This document shows positions 9,676-19,706 of a stretch of DNA of 64,000 nt, piece after piece. Both the position numbers and the translations under genes were made by a program. Within the stretch, counting starts at the first letter, position 1, and every line of letters begins with the position of its first letter. The DNA comes from Actinomycetes bacterium (GTDB lineage Bacteria > Actinomycetota > Actinomycetes > Nanopelagicales > Nanopelagicaceae). The stretch lies in NCBI GenBank assembly GCA_014190015.1, contig BJFT01000003.1, positions 30,190 to 94,189 of the forward strand, given 5' to 3'. The notes beneath the pieces were generated by a model. That model ran no database searches. It saw nothing but the letters and a program-made list of their open reading frames with translations, and had not been told where the DNA came from.

Positions 9676-10602
9676 TTACATTCCCTTAAATGGACGTGGA
9701 CATGCTGCGATCTTTGGAACGCGCATACGAGCAATAATTGAACCTGGGCATGGATGACAAGCTTGTGCGATTCCGACATCTCCAGCAACAGATAAGAAGA
9801 TAAAGGCATCTTCCCAAGTAAAGCCCCACTGCTCAACCAATAATTGCGCTGCTTCTTCACACGCTAATTTAATTGCTTCATTTAAATCATCAGCTGTTGT
9901 TCCGTGTGTAAACCAAGAATCAGCTGTTTCGGTAATTGGCCAACGTGCAGCTTTGCCCTTTAGAACATTTACTTCGATTAAAACATCTCCCCCGATTTCA
10001 ACACCGGTACCTGAGATTTCGCCATCTCCCATTGATGCGTGCATGTCACCAATTGCAAGGAGTGCACCCTTTTGGAACACAGGCATATGAACAGTTGAAC
10101 CAACGCGATTGAAGTGATCATCCATGTTTCCACCATGAGGACCGGCTGCAAATGTTGCAATTTCACCTTCTGCTGGTGCAACACCGATTACACCGAGCAT
10201 TGGAACTGCTGGAAATGAAACGCGATCATTCATATGAACGATGCCATCTTTAACTTTAAAAATTCTTGTAGCAGGTGCTTTTGCTTTATGAATGAGTTGT
10301 CCCCACTCGGGAATAACCATTCCTGCGCCCTGTGGGCCTGGATCAATGCGGTGAAGTGTTACTGAGAGTGAATCTCCAGGTTCAGCGCCTTCAACATAGA
10401 TTGGACCTGTTGCGCTATTTACTCGTGCTAAATCTAATTTTTCTACGGTGTCATCTTCGGTTTGAACCTGACCGGTAAAACAATCCCAAGTTTCTAAGTG
10501 AATCGTTGCGCCAGATTTAACTCTTAACACTGGTTCCATATTTGTTGAATATGCCCACACGTGTTGGTCTTTACCGATGTGATGATCTGCTTCGTATTTC
10601 AC
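9676..10602 (-). CDS. Acetamidase/formamidase family protein (GTG start re-assigned from ORF start 10833)
   Basis: GGAGGATGC-GTG at 10602; sequence homologous to the neighbouring 10690 protein begins here. Confidence 0.85.
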   Translation of the reverse strand: MKYEADHHIGKDQHVWAYSTNMEPVLRVKSGATIHLETWDCFTGQVQTEDDTVEKLDLARVNSATGPIYVEGAEPGDSLSVTLHRIDPGPQGAGMVIPEWGQLIHKAKAPATRIFKVKDGIVHMNDRVSFPAVPMLGVIGVAPAEGEIATFAAGPHGGNMDDHFNRVGSTVHMPVFQKGALLAIGDMHASMGDGEISGTGVEIGGDVLIEVNVLKGKAARWPITETADSWFTHGTTADDLNEAIKLACEEAAQLLVEQWGFTWEDAFIFLSVAGDVGIAQACHPCPGSIIARMRVPKIAACPRPFKGM

Positions 10603-10676
10603 GCATCCTCCAATGAGTTCAAGATAAGTGCTCATTCTGCCCCAGTTGTATGTGGCATGTGAAGTGAATTTGAAGA

Positions 10677-10682
10677 TAGATT
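10677..10682 (+). promoter_or_regulatory. Candidate -10 (TAGATT) for leaderless transcription of the 10690 gene
   Basis: TAGATT-N7-ATG, no SD. Confidence 0.35.
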
Positions 10683-10689
10683 TACCGCC

Positions 10690-11622
10690 ATGACAACTCT
10701 GTATCCCACCGCAAAGCACTATCTCTCCCGCGATCATCACACCCAGAGTTTCGGTGCCGAATTCACTCCAGCCCTTCGTGTGGCCCCTGGAGAGCGCATC
10801 CATGTGCAGACTTGGGATTGTTATAAAGGACAAGTCTTAGTCGATGCTGACTTAACGAAAGTGATTGATGATTCGCAAGTAAATCCAGCAACTGGTCCGA
10901 TTTATATTGAGGGTGCCGAACCTGGTGACACATTGGCTGTAACAATTATTGATATTAAAACTGAAGCTCGCGGTGCCGCACGTTTTTCCGCCGGCGAAGG
11001 TCAACTCCATCAGAAAGCAAAGGGACCTTACGGAACTTTCTTTGATGTAAAAGATGGTGTTATAAAGATGAATGACAAAGTTTCTTTTCCAATTAGTCCA
11101 ATGCTCGGTGTAATTGGTGTTGCACCCGCGACTGGCTCAATTCTCACAATGCCTGCTGGAAAGCATGGCGGCAATCTAGATAACAACATGAACAAAATTG
11201 GTTCAACTATCTATCTGCCAGTTAAGCACTCTGGTGCGCTCTTAGGTATTGGCGACATGCACGCATCCATGGGCGATGGAGAAATATGCGGCACGGGCGT
11301 TGAAATTGGCGGCGATGTTCTTATCGAAGTTAATGTCATCAAATCAATTACGACAGATTTTCCTGTCACCGAAACAGCTGATTCATGGATTACACATGGT
11401 GTTGCAGTTGAAGATATTCAAGAAGCCATGAAGTTGGCCTGTGAAGAAGCTGCAGGTTTACTGGTTAATCACTGGGGATTTACGTACGAAGATGCCTTCA
11501 TCTTCTTATCCGTTGCCTGCGATTTAGGCATCGCACAAAATGTGCATCCTTGCAAAGGAACTGTGATCGCAAAGGTGCGCGTTCCAAAAATCAGCGCGTG
11601 CCCAAAACCTTTTAAAATCTAA
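10690..11622 (+). CDS. Acetamidase/formamidase family protein (paralogue of divergent gene)
   Basis: Shared 'TWDCYKGQV', 'GDMHASMGDGEICGTGVEIGGDV' motifs. Confidence 0.88.
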   Translation: MTTLYPTAKHYLSRDHHTQSFGAEFTPALRVAPGERIHVQTWDCYKGQVLVDADLTKVIDDSQVNPATGPIYIEGAEPGDTLAVTIIDIKTEARGAARFSAGEGQLHQKAKGPYGTFFDVKDGVIKMNDKVSFPISPMLGVIGVAPATGSILTMPAGKHGGNLDNNMNKIGSTIYLPVKHSGALLGIGDMHASMGDGEICGTGVEIGGDVLIEVNVIKSITTDFPVTETADSWITHGVAVEDIQEAMKLACEEAAGLLVNHWGFTYEDAFIFLSVACDLGIAQNVHPCKGTVIAKVRVPKISACPKPFKI

Positions 11623-12455
11623 CTCGGCAAGAACTGTTTAGCTTTTCCATCTCTGGCAAAGGCCATAAGAGTTAAGCCAAATTCGTGAGCAAGATCGATT
11701 GCCAGAGATGTTGGTGCGCTGACGCCCACCAGTGCTGAAACACCTGCAGCAACTGACTTTTGAATAATTTCATAACCTACGCGACCAGAAACAACCACGG
11801 TCCAATTACTTAAGGGCAAATCCCCCGCCATTAGCGCTGCGCCAATGATTTTATCTACAGCGTTGTGGCGGCCAACATCTTCTCGAACATAGACAGCTTT
11901 TCCTTGCGGATTGACCAACGCAGCAGCATGTAGGCCGCCTGTCTTAGAAAAGATTGCTTGGCGGCCATCAAGAAGTGCTGTCATCCCAGCTAGTTCAGAT
12001 AACGAGTGAGTTGTTGGTGCAACCTTTTTAATGCCGCGTGCATGTAAGTCAGAGATATTTGTTGAACCGCAGACACCGCATGCAGATGTCATTGTGAATC
12101 GGCGTTCCATAGAACGCGGTGGCTTTGGAGCATCGGCCGTGATTTCAGCGATAACAACATTGGCGCGTTGACGCGGTGTTAGAGAGCGGTCTGCGCAAAC
12201 CTTTACTTGCATTAATTCATTTGGATTACTTAAGAATCCTTCGCCCCACAAAAACCCTGCAGCGAGTTCGAGGTCGGCGCCAGGTGTGCGCATTGTGATT
12301 CCGAGTTGTTCTTCCGTGTCGCCTTGCTTGAGTCTGATTTCAAGTGGTTCTTCGACAACAACAGAGTCAGATGTGACATCTGATGAATCTGATTTTTGAA
12401 CCTTTACTTTTGCAATCGATGAAGGGGCGTTATCTATCTCTTCATCTTTTAGCAT
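11619..12455 (-). CDS. fdhD: Formate dehydrogenase accessory sulfurtransferase FdhD (start re-assigned to ATG 12455)
   Basis: TSACGVCGS motif, [14 protein letters not shown] motif. Confidence 0.9.
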   Translation of the reverse strand: MLKDEEIDNAPSSIAKVKVQKSDSSDVTSDSVVVEEPLEIRLKQGDTEEQLGITMRTPGADLELAAGFLWGEGFLSNPNELMQVKVCADRSLTPRQRANVVIAEITADAPKPPRSMERRFTMTSACGVCGSTNISDLHARGIKKVAPTTHSLSELAGMTALLDGRQAIFSKTGGLHAAALVNPQGKAVYVREDVGRHNAVDKIIGAALMAGDLPLSNWTVVVSGRVGYEIIQKSVAAGVSALVGVSAPTSLAIDLAHEFGLTLMAFARDGKAKQFLPS

Positions 12456-14091
12456 GGCGGTAGAACTCGATGTTCTCTGGTGGCAGTGGTGTGTTGCCAA
12501 GAATTAAGTCTGCAGCCTTTTCGGCGACCATCATCACTGGTGCATAGATGTTTCCATTGGTTACGTACGGGAAAACTGATGCGTCAGCAATACGGAGACC
12601 ATTTACGCCGTGCACCTTCATTGTCTCTGGATCAACCACTGACATCTCATCGGTGCCCATCTTTGCGGTGCAGGATGGATGAAGAGCTGTTTCTGCGTCT
12701 TTGCGAACCCAATCCAAAACCTCTTCATCTGTTGAGACAGATGCTCCTGGAGAAGTTTCGCCTTCGTTGAAAGGTTCCATTGCTGGTTGAGTCAAAATAT
12801 TGCGAGCAACTCGAACTGCTTCAACCCATTCACGGCGATCTTGATCTGTTGAAAGATAGTTAAATTGCATTGCAGGCTTATCAAATGGATTGGTGCTCTT
12901 AATCTTTAACCATCCGCGCGCATCTGAATACATTGGACCAACGTGGACTTGGTATCCGTGACCACTTGTTGGTCCACTTCCGTCATAGCGAATAGCAAGA
13001 GGTAAGAAGTGGAACATCAAGTTTGGGTAATCGACATCTTCATTGCTGCGGGTAAATCCGCCTGCTTCGAATTGATTTGAAGCACCTGGGCCTTTTCTAA
13101 AGAATAACCATGCGGCACCAATAAATGGACGGCGCCAGAATTGTGTAATTGGCTGTTGTGTTACGGGTTGCTTGCACTTGTATTGAACATAGACCTCGAG
13201 GTGATCCTGCAAGTTTGCACCGACACCAGGCAAGTGCTTAACAACTTTGATGCCTAGTTTTGAAAGATCTTCTTGATTGCCTACGCCTGAGAGCTGCAAA
13301 ATTTGCGGTGTATTAATGGCGCCACCACACAAAATAACTTCCTTAGAAGTAAAGGTGTGCTTCTTGCCCTTAATCATTACTTCAACACCGGTTGCAGTTG
13401 TGCCCTCGAATATAACCTTGGTGACATGTGCTTTAGTTTTTAGAGTTAAGTTCTTGCGGTTGAGTACTGGATATAAATAGGCTCGTGCGGCACTCAGGCG
13501 ACGGCCACGATAGACATTTCGATCAAATGCTGCGAAGCCTTCTTGGCGATAACCATTGACGTCATCAGTACGTGGATAGCCAGCTTGCTCTGTCGCCTTA
13601 AAGAATGCTTCAAAGAGTGGACCCTTGACTGGTCCGCGTTCTAATTTAAGCGGTCCGTTATCTCCACGGAAAGGATTCTTTGGATCTGCTAAACAATTCT
13701 CAAGTTTTTTAAAGTATGGCAAGCAGTGTGCATAATCCCAATTCTGCATGCCTTTATCTTTTGACCAGCGTTCGTAATCTAAAGGATTTCCGCGCTGCCA
13801 AATCTGTCCGTTAATTGAAGATGAACCGCCTAATACTTTTCCGCGTGCATGATAAATCTTGCGACCATTCATAAATGGTTCTGGCTCAGATTCATACATC
13901 CAGTCATAGAACTTACTGCCGATTGGAAACGCGAGCGCTGCAGGCATGTGAATGAAGACATCCCACTTGTAATCGCGACGGCCTGCTTCTAGAACCAGCA
14001 CTTTATGTGCAGGGTTTGCACTGAGGCGATTAGCGAGCGCGCAACCAGCTGATCCGCCACCAACAATGATGTAGTCGTACTGCGCGCTCAT
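12442..14091 (-). CDS. betA: GMC oxidoreductase, choline dehydrogenase-like
   Basis: [21 protein letters not shown] motif, GMC signatures '[18 protein letters not shown]'; adjacent to betaine transporter and BADH. Confidence 0.8.
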   Translation of the reverse strand: MSAQYDYIIVGGGSAGCALANRLSANPAHKVLVLEAGRRDYKWDVFIHMPAALAFPIGSKFYDWMYESEPEPFMNGRKIYHARGKVLGGSSSINGQIWQRGNPLDYERWSKDKGMQNWDYAHCLPYFKKLENCLADPKNPFRGDNGPLKLERGPVKGPLFEAFFKATEQAGYPRTDDVNGYRQEGFAAFDRNVYRGRRLSAARAYLYPVLNRKNLTLKTKAHVTKVIFEGTTATGVEVMIKGKKHTFTSKEVILCGGAINTPQILQLSGVGNQEDLSKLGIKVVKHLPGVGANLQDHLEVYVQYKCKQPVTQQPITQFWRRPFIGAAWLFFRKGPGASNQFEAGGFTRSNEDVDYPNLMFHFLPLAIRYDGSGPTSGHGYQVHVGPMYSDARGWLKIKSTNPFDKPAMQFNYLSTDQDRREWVEAVRVARNILTQPAMEPFNEGETSPGASVSTDEEVLDWVRKDAETALHPSCTAKMGTDEMSVVDPETMKVHGVNGLRIADASVFPYVTNGNIYAPVMMVAEKAADLILGNTPLPPENIEFYRHAKR

Positions 14092-14129
14092 TTTGCTCCT
14101 TTCGGTGTTTTTAACTTGCTAGAGATGAA

Positions 14130-14175
14130 GGTAACGCCCCCACTTAGTAGAAATCTACCAAGTAGGGGCGTTACC
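14130..14175 (-). terminator. Long near-perfect hairpin between betaine SBP and GMC genes (terminator or RNA-stability element)
   Basis: GGTAACGCCCCCACTTAGTAGA-AA-TCTACCAAGTAGGGGCGTTACC, only two mismatches; no strong U tract. Confidence 0.6.
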
Positions 14176-14200
14176 CGCTTACTTACTTCGGTTTTATTAC

Positions 14201-15160
14201 TTACTTACCAGTCCATGAAGCAACAGTTTCAGCATTAGCAGCAATCCACTTCTTCGCTGCTTCTTCCGCTGACATTCCGCCTTCTAGATCGGCTGCAACA
14301 CCATTTTGATCAGCATTAGTCCACTTGAAGTTCTTAACAAGTGAAGTAAATGGATCATTAGCATCGTTGAGCTTCTTAGAGATCAACTTGATGAGTGGTG
14401 TTGATGGGTAGTCAGTTAGTCCACTTGCAGCCGCTGGATCGCTCCAGTCATTTGCAGGGAACTTAACGCGAGCTGCCTCAAGTGTTGGAAGCTTGGAGTG
14501 AAGTGTCCAAGGCTGCCATGCATAACCAATGAATGGTGTCTTGTTAGCTTCTGCCTTGATGAAACCGTCAACTAGAGCAGCTTCTGAACCAGAGAAGATA
14601 ACTTTGAAGTTCAACTTGTTAGCAGAAACCATCTTTTCACCGATAGTTGTGTAACCAGTTGGGCCTTCAAACCATGCACCCTTGCCACCTGAATCTGCAG
14701 TCTTAAACAAAGATGCATACTTATTCAAGTTCTTTGAGTCTGTGATGTCTGGATACTTTTCAACCATCCATGGAGCGACATACATACCAATAATTCCAAT
14801 GTTTCCGTTTTCGCCAGCTTCAACTACAGCTCCGCGATCACTCCAGTCCTTCCAGCGTCCGCCGCCCCAATCTTCGATAATGACGTCGATTGTTCCAGCT
14901 TCCATTGCGTCATAGGTGACTGGACCTTCTTCTAGAGTTGTCTGAGTAATTGTGCAACCCAATTCTTGCTTTGCTACTTCTGCAAGAACCTGTGCTGAAG
15001 CTGTGTAACCGCCCCATGCATGCATTGCAATTGCATAAGAACCGCAATCTCCTGAGCCTTCGCTTGCAGAATCATTAACGCTGCTGCAACCTGAAATAAC
15101 AAGTGCTGTTGCAATTGCAGCAGTAACGATTGCCGAACGGCGACCGAATCGTGATTTCAT
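14201..15160 (-). CDS. Glycine betaine/proline-type ABC transporter substrate-binding lipoprotein
   Basis: Lipobox VISGCSS; OpuAC-like domain; operon with ProV/ProW homologues. Confidence 0.88.
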   Translation of the reverse strand: MKSRFGRRSAIVTAAIATALVISGCSSVNDSASEGSGDCGSYAIAMHAWGGYTASAQVLAEVAKQELGCTITQTTLEEGPVTYDAMEAGTIDVIIEDWGGGRWKDWSDRGAVVEAGENGNIGIIGMYVAPWMVEKYPDITDSKNLNKYASLFKTADSGGKGAWFEGPTGYTTIGEKMVSANKLNFKVIFSGSEAALVDGFIKAEANKTPFIGYAWQPWTLHSKLPTLEAARVKFPANDWSDPAAASGLTDYPSTPLIKLISKKLNDANDPFTSLVKNFKWTNADQNGVAADLEGGMSAEEAAKKWIAANAETVASWTGK

Positions 15161-15258
15161 TAACCCTCCTAATGAGTTATGTATTGCTCAAAGCCTAGGG
15201 CGCAGATGGAGCCAGCACTAGTACTTTTGGAGGCTATTTCCTAGAAGTTATGAATAAG

Positions 15259-17187
15259 TTATGAAGAACGACGGGCGCCGGCTTGCATAATCCGGTCAAA
15301 AATAACGCCTAAAAGCAAGATGGCCACGCCAGCAATAAGACCCTTGCCTTGGAGCTCTGGCTTTGAGTTACCGGCAATTACCAAGTATCCAAGACCGCCC
15401 GCGCCAACGAAGCCACCGATGACAACTACTGCCAAGACGTAAATCAAACCTTGATTGGTTGCAAGCAAAATAGTTTTCTTTGCAGCAGGCAATTGCACCT
15501 TGGTAATAATCTGGCGAGTTGTTGATCCGGCAGCAGTTGCAGCTTCAACTAGTGCATGAGGAACTGCGCGAATTCCTTCACTAACAATCTTTACGACAAC
15601 TGGAATGGCGTACACGATGCCGGTAGCAATAGCTGTGAAACGTGTTGGACCAAATAAACCTAACATCGGTACTAGATAAACAAAGGCAGGAAGTGTCTGT
15701 CCGGCATCAAGGAATGGGCGCATAACTTTCTCTGCTCGATCACTGCGACCCGACCAAATACCAAGGGCTAAACCAATAATCATGGTGAGTAAACATCCAA
15801 CAATTGTCTGGGTAAGTGTCAACATGGCTTCATACCAAAGACCAGATAGCACAATTGCCATGGATAGAACGAAAGCCATGATTGCAGTACGTGTTCCAGC
15901 AATAATCAATGCAAGTGCCACAATCATTGCAACTGTTACATACCAAGGAGATGCGGCAAGTTGTGTTTCAAGCGGGTTGAGAAAACCATAAGAAATTAAA
16001 TCTTTAAAGCCAACTGTAAATATTGTGAGATTCTCTAAAATCCAAGCCGTAATATTATTAGTTACCTTTGCGACTTGAGGTGCAATGGTGACTTCTTTTG
16101 GCCAAACGGCTGCCCACAACATTGTGCGAGACAAAATCACTGATACAACTGCAAGAATTCCACCAACAATAAGTGTGATTCTCTTTGTTTTAATCTGTTT
16201 GTCTGTCGCTGGAACAAATGAAACTTGGCGCTTAGCCGCAGCGCTAGTACTGCGATCTAGCAAAATCGCTAAAAAAACCACGGCAAAGCCCGCGACAAAG
16301 CCTTGTCCAACATTTCGAATAATCAAAGCTTCGATAACTGGCTTACCAAGTCCTGGTGCTCCAATCAGGGCAGCGATTACAACGAATGAAACGGCAGCCA
16401 TAACTGTTTGATTAATGCCAAGCACAATCATCTGCTTGGCCATTGGAATCTGAACTTTGGTCAATTTCTGCTTTTGTGTTGAGCCCATGGACTCAGCAGC
16501 TTCAACGGGTGCTTGGTTCAAACTTCTAATCGCATGGCTAGTAATTCGAATTGCGATTGGAATGGAATAAATCATCGTTGCAATCGTTGCCGAAGCTGCA
16601 CCAATCATAAATACAAGTGCGATTGGTGCCATATAAACAAGGGTTGGCAAAATTTGAGCTAAATCTAAAAATGGGGTGAATATCTTTAAGACACGATCCG
16701 ATAACCCAGCCCATATACCTAATGGAATTCCAACCGCTAATGAAAGCAGTACTGCAGCCAAAGTCATTGCAATGGAATCCATCGTGAACTGCCACATTCC
16801 CAAAGCACCGCATGCGAGTAATAGTGAAACGCACAGAAGCGCAGTTCTCCACTGACTCGTTGCATAGACTGCAAAAGCGACGATTCCAACGACACCTAAC
16901 CAACCAATAATTGGAATGACAGAGTTAGGTGTTGGAACGGAGATGAGGTTTCTGATGGCTTGGACAAAACCATCGATCACTCCACGTATTGGATTGAAGA
17001 AATAAACAAAAGCTGGACTCTCGGTTCGATTGCCGCGAAGATCTAATGCCTTTTCACCAACATAGCTAGTAAATGCAGTGTTCTCATATGTGGCAATTTG
17101 CAATGTGTGTTTGCCATTTAAAAAACGGCCTAGCAAAATCCAGATCGTTACTGAGGCAAGCAGAAGATAGGACTTACGAACCTTCAT
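15259..17187 (-). CDS. Glycine betaine ABC transporter permease with two fused BPD_transp domains
   Basis: 642 aa with two tandem repeats of 'LALGIWSGRSDR...' / 'VGIPLGIWAGLSDR...'. Confidence 0.88.
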   Translation of the reverse strand: MKVRKSYLLLASVTIWILLGRFLNGKHTLQIATYENTAFTSYVGEKALDLRGNRTESPAFVYFFNPIRGVIDGFVQAIRNLISVPTPNSVIPIIGWLGVVGIVAFAVYATSQWRTALLCVSLLLACGALGMWQFTMDSIAMTLAAVLLSLAVGIPLGIWAGLSDRVLKIFTPFLDLAQILPTLVYMAPIALVFMIGAASATIATMIYSIPIAIRITSHAIRSLNQAPVEAAESMGSTQKQKLTKVQIPMAKQMIVLGINQTVMAAVSFVVIAALIGAPGLGKPVIEALIIRNVGQGFVAGFAVVFLAILLDRSTSAAAKRQVSFVPATDKQIKTKRITLIVGGILAVVSVILSRTMLWAAVWPKEVTIAPQVAKVTNNITAWILENLTIFTVGFKDLISYGFLNPLETQLAASPWYVTVAMIVALALIIAGTRTAIMAFVLSMAIVLSGLWYEAMLTLTQTIVGCLLTMIIGLALGIWSGRSDRAEKVMRPFLDAGQTLPAFVYLVPMLGLFGPTRFTAIATGIVYAIPVVVKIVSEGIRAVPHALVEAATAAGSTTRQIITKVQLPAAKKTILLATNQGLIYVLAVVVIGGFVGAGGLGYLVIAGNSKPELQGKGLIAGVAILLLGVIFDRIMQAGARRSS

Positions 17188-18215
17188 TAGACGCCACCAG
17201 AAATTAACCGCAAAACATCCTCGCTAGAGACAATTCCTAGTGATTTGCCATTGTCATTAACCCGTACTGGTTTGTGGGACTGCAAAATTACTTGTGCGGC
17301 ATCGCGAATAATTGTGTTGGCTGCAAGTTCAGGACCATCGGTGGCATCTCCTGGCGCAGCTTGTCTGGCTAAGTGCTTCAAAGTCAGAACATGAGACTTA
17401 GCAATATCGCGCACAAAGTTAGCAACGTATTCATCTGCAGGATTAGCTACTAAATCCTCTGGTGTTCCAATTTGAACGATTGCGCCATCTCGCATAATTG
17501 CAATTCGATCTCCCACTTTTACAGCTTCTGATAGATCATGGGTAATAAAGACCATTGTCTTACCGAGTTCGTGGTGCAGACGGATAACTTCTTGCTGCAT
17601 ATCGCGGCGAATTAGTGGGTCAAGAGCTGAGAAAGGTTCATCGAGGAAAAGGACTTGTGGATCTACAGCCAATGCGCGAGCTAAACCAACGCGCTGTTGC
17701 ATTCCACCAGAGAGTTGTTCGGGGTATGCATGTGAATAACCTTGCAAGCCAACGAGTTCGATAACTTCATTGGCACGCTTGTGTCGATCAGCCTTATTAA
17801 CACCGTTGATTTCAAGTGAGTAAGCGATGTTGTCAATTACATTGCGATGAGGCAGCAAACCAAAGTGCTGAAAAACCATTGAGAAACGTGTTTTGCGAAG
17901 TTCGCGAAGTCGGGCGTTATCAACTTTTAAAATATCTTCGCCTTCAAAATTCATGGATCCTTGAGTTGGCTCAATCAAACGAGTCATGCAGCGAACAAGA
18001 GTTGATTTGCCAGATCCTGAAAGACCCATAACAACGAAGACTTCACCTGGTGCAACATCGAAAGAAACATCGCGGACCGCAATAGTGTTACCAGTTTGTG
18101 CGCGAAGTTCGGGACGAGAAAGGTTTACAAGAGGAGAGCCGACTACCTTGTCAGCATTGGCGCCGAAAACTTTCCAGAGATTCTTTACAGAGATCATCGG
18201 TGCGCCAGAAACCAT
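17187..18215 (-). CDS. Glycine betaine ABC transporter ATP-binding protein (ProV/OpuAA-like, CBS-like C-terminus)
   Basis: [24 protein letters not shown]. Confidence 0.92.
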   Translation of the reverse strand: MVSGAPMISVKNLWKVFGANADKVVGSPLVNLSRPELRAQTGNTIAVRDVSFDVAPGEVFVVMGLSGSGKSTLVRCMTRLIEPTQGSMNFEGEDILKVDNARLRELRKTRFSMVFQHFGLLPHRNVIDNIAYSLEINGVNKADRHKRANEVIELVGLQGYSHAYPEQLSGGMQQRVGLARALAVDPQVLFLDEPFSALDPLIRRDMQQEVIRLHHELGKTMVFITHDLSEAVKVGDRIAIMRDGAIVQIGTPEDLVANPADEYVANFVRDIAKSHVLTLKHLARQAAPGDATDGPELAANTIIRDAAQVILQSHKPVRVNDNGKSLGIVSSEDVLRLISGGV

Positions 18216-19703
18216 TTATCCATCTCCCCTATCGGAAAACCAACCAGATTTACTTGGCTCATTGTTGGTCCAAATGTGTTTAATTTCAAGGTATTCATCC
18301 AAACCAGCCTCACCTAATTCGCGGCCGACGCCTGAGGCTTTGAACCCGCCCCACTCTGCCTGCGGACGATATGGGCCAAAATCATTGACCCAGATTGTTC
18401 CGTGGCGAAGTGCGCCCGCAACTCGATTGGCAATTTTTTTATCCGCACACCAGACGGCTCCAGATAATCCATAAATGGTGTCATTGCCTAAAGTGATTGC
18501 TTCTTCAACGCTTTCAAAAGTTTCGATTGTCATGATTGGACCAAATGATTCATCCTGAACGCACTTCATCTTTGATTGGCAATTATCAATAACTGTCGGT
18601 GGGAAATACCAACCTTTATTTAAATCTTCACGATCTATGCGAGAGCCGCCAACCAAAATTGTTGCGCCATCTTTAACAGCGTCCTGCATATACGCCTCAA
18701 CTTTAGCTAAGTGTTCTTTGCTGATCAGTGGTCCAGTTTCGGTGCGGGGATCATCTGGTCCACCAACATAAATTGCCTTTGCGCGACGCACGATTTCTGT
18801 AACAACTCTGTCATGAATCGATTTCTCAACAAGAACACGAGTACCTGCAGAACAGACCTGACCTGAGTGCAAGAACGCACCTGTGACAGCGTTATCAATT
18901 GCTGCATCGATATCGCTATTTTCAAAGATAATATGTGGATTCTTGCCACCTAATTCAAGTGCAACCTTCTTAACTGTTTGTGCCGCCGTTGCCATGATGC
19001 GACGACCAGTGACAAGACCGCCGGTAAATGAGACAAGGTCAACGCGTGGATCTTCAGCTAATGGAGCACCTGCTGTAGCGCCTGCTCCACAGATTAAGTT
19101 GGCAACACCCTTTGGTAATCCAGCTTCTTCTAGCAATTTCATAAAGTGAATGGCAGTAGATGGTGATAACTCACTTGGTTTAATGATGAAAGAACAACCA
19201 GCAACTAATGCGGGTGCCGCTTTCCAAGAAATTTGTAGAAATGGATAATTCCAGGGACCAATGAGTGCGCACACACCAACTGGTTCGTGAGTAATAACGC
19301 TTGTGATGTTATCGGCGCCCACATCTACTTTTCTATCTTTAAGTTTTAAGCCAAGGGCTGCAAAGTGGCGAAAAGTAGCTTCGATATCTGCCATGTCATA
19401 ACGCGTTTCAATCATGCGTTTGCCTGTATCGCGAGTTTCAAATGCTGCAAGGATTTCGGCATCGCGCTTGATTAAATCTGCAACTTTTTCAACAAGTGCA
19501 CAGCGATCTTTCATCGACCACGATGCATAAACGCCAGAATCAAAAGATTCACGAGCCGCTTTTATTGCATCTTTAGTATCAGCAGCCGTTGCTTCTGAAA
19601 CAGTTGCGACTACAGAGTTATCGTGCGGACTTCTGATCTCGCGTACTGCTCCATCAGATGATGCAACCCATGCACCATTTATATAGAGCGTACTTTCAGC
19701 CAT
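18216..19703 (-). CDS. betB: Aldehyde dehydrogenase, betaine-aldehyde dehydrogenase-like
   Basis: ELGGKNPHIIF, GQVCSAGTRV catalytic Cys; betaine gene context. Confidence 0.85.
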   Translation of the reverse strand: MAESTLYINGAWVASSDGAVREIRSPHDNSVVATVSEATAADTKDAIKAARESFDSGVYASWSMKDRCALVEKVADLIKRDAEILAAFETRDTGKRMIETRYDMADIEATFRHFAALGLKLKDRKVDVGADNITSVITHEPVGVCALIGPWNYPFLQISWKAAPALVAGCSFIIKPSELSPSTAIHFMKLLEEAGLPKGVANLICGAGATAGAPLAEDPRVDLVSFTGGLVTGRRIMATAAQTVKKVALELGGKNPHIIFENSDIDAAIDNAVTGAFLHSGQVCSAGTRVLVEKSIHDRVVTEIVRRAKAIYVGGPDDPRTETGPLISKEHLAKVEAYMQDAVKDGATILVGGSRIDREDLNKGWYFPPTVIDNCQSKMKCVQDESFGPIMTIETFESVEEAITLGNDTIYGLSGAVWCADKKIANRVAGALRHGTIWVNDFGPYRPQAEWGGFKASGVGRELGEAGLDEYLEIKHIWTNNEPSKSGWFSDRGDG

Positions 19704-19706
19704 GAG

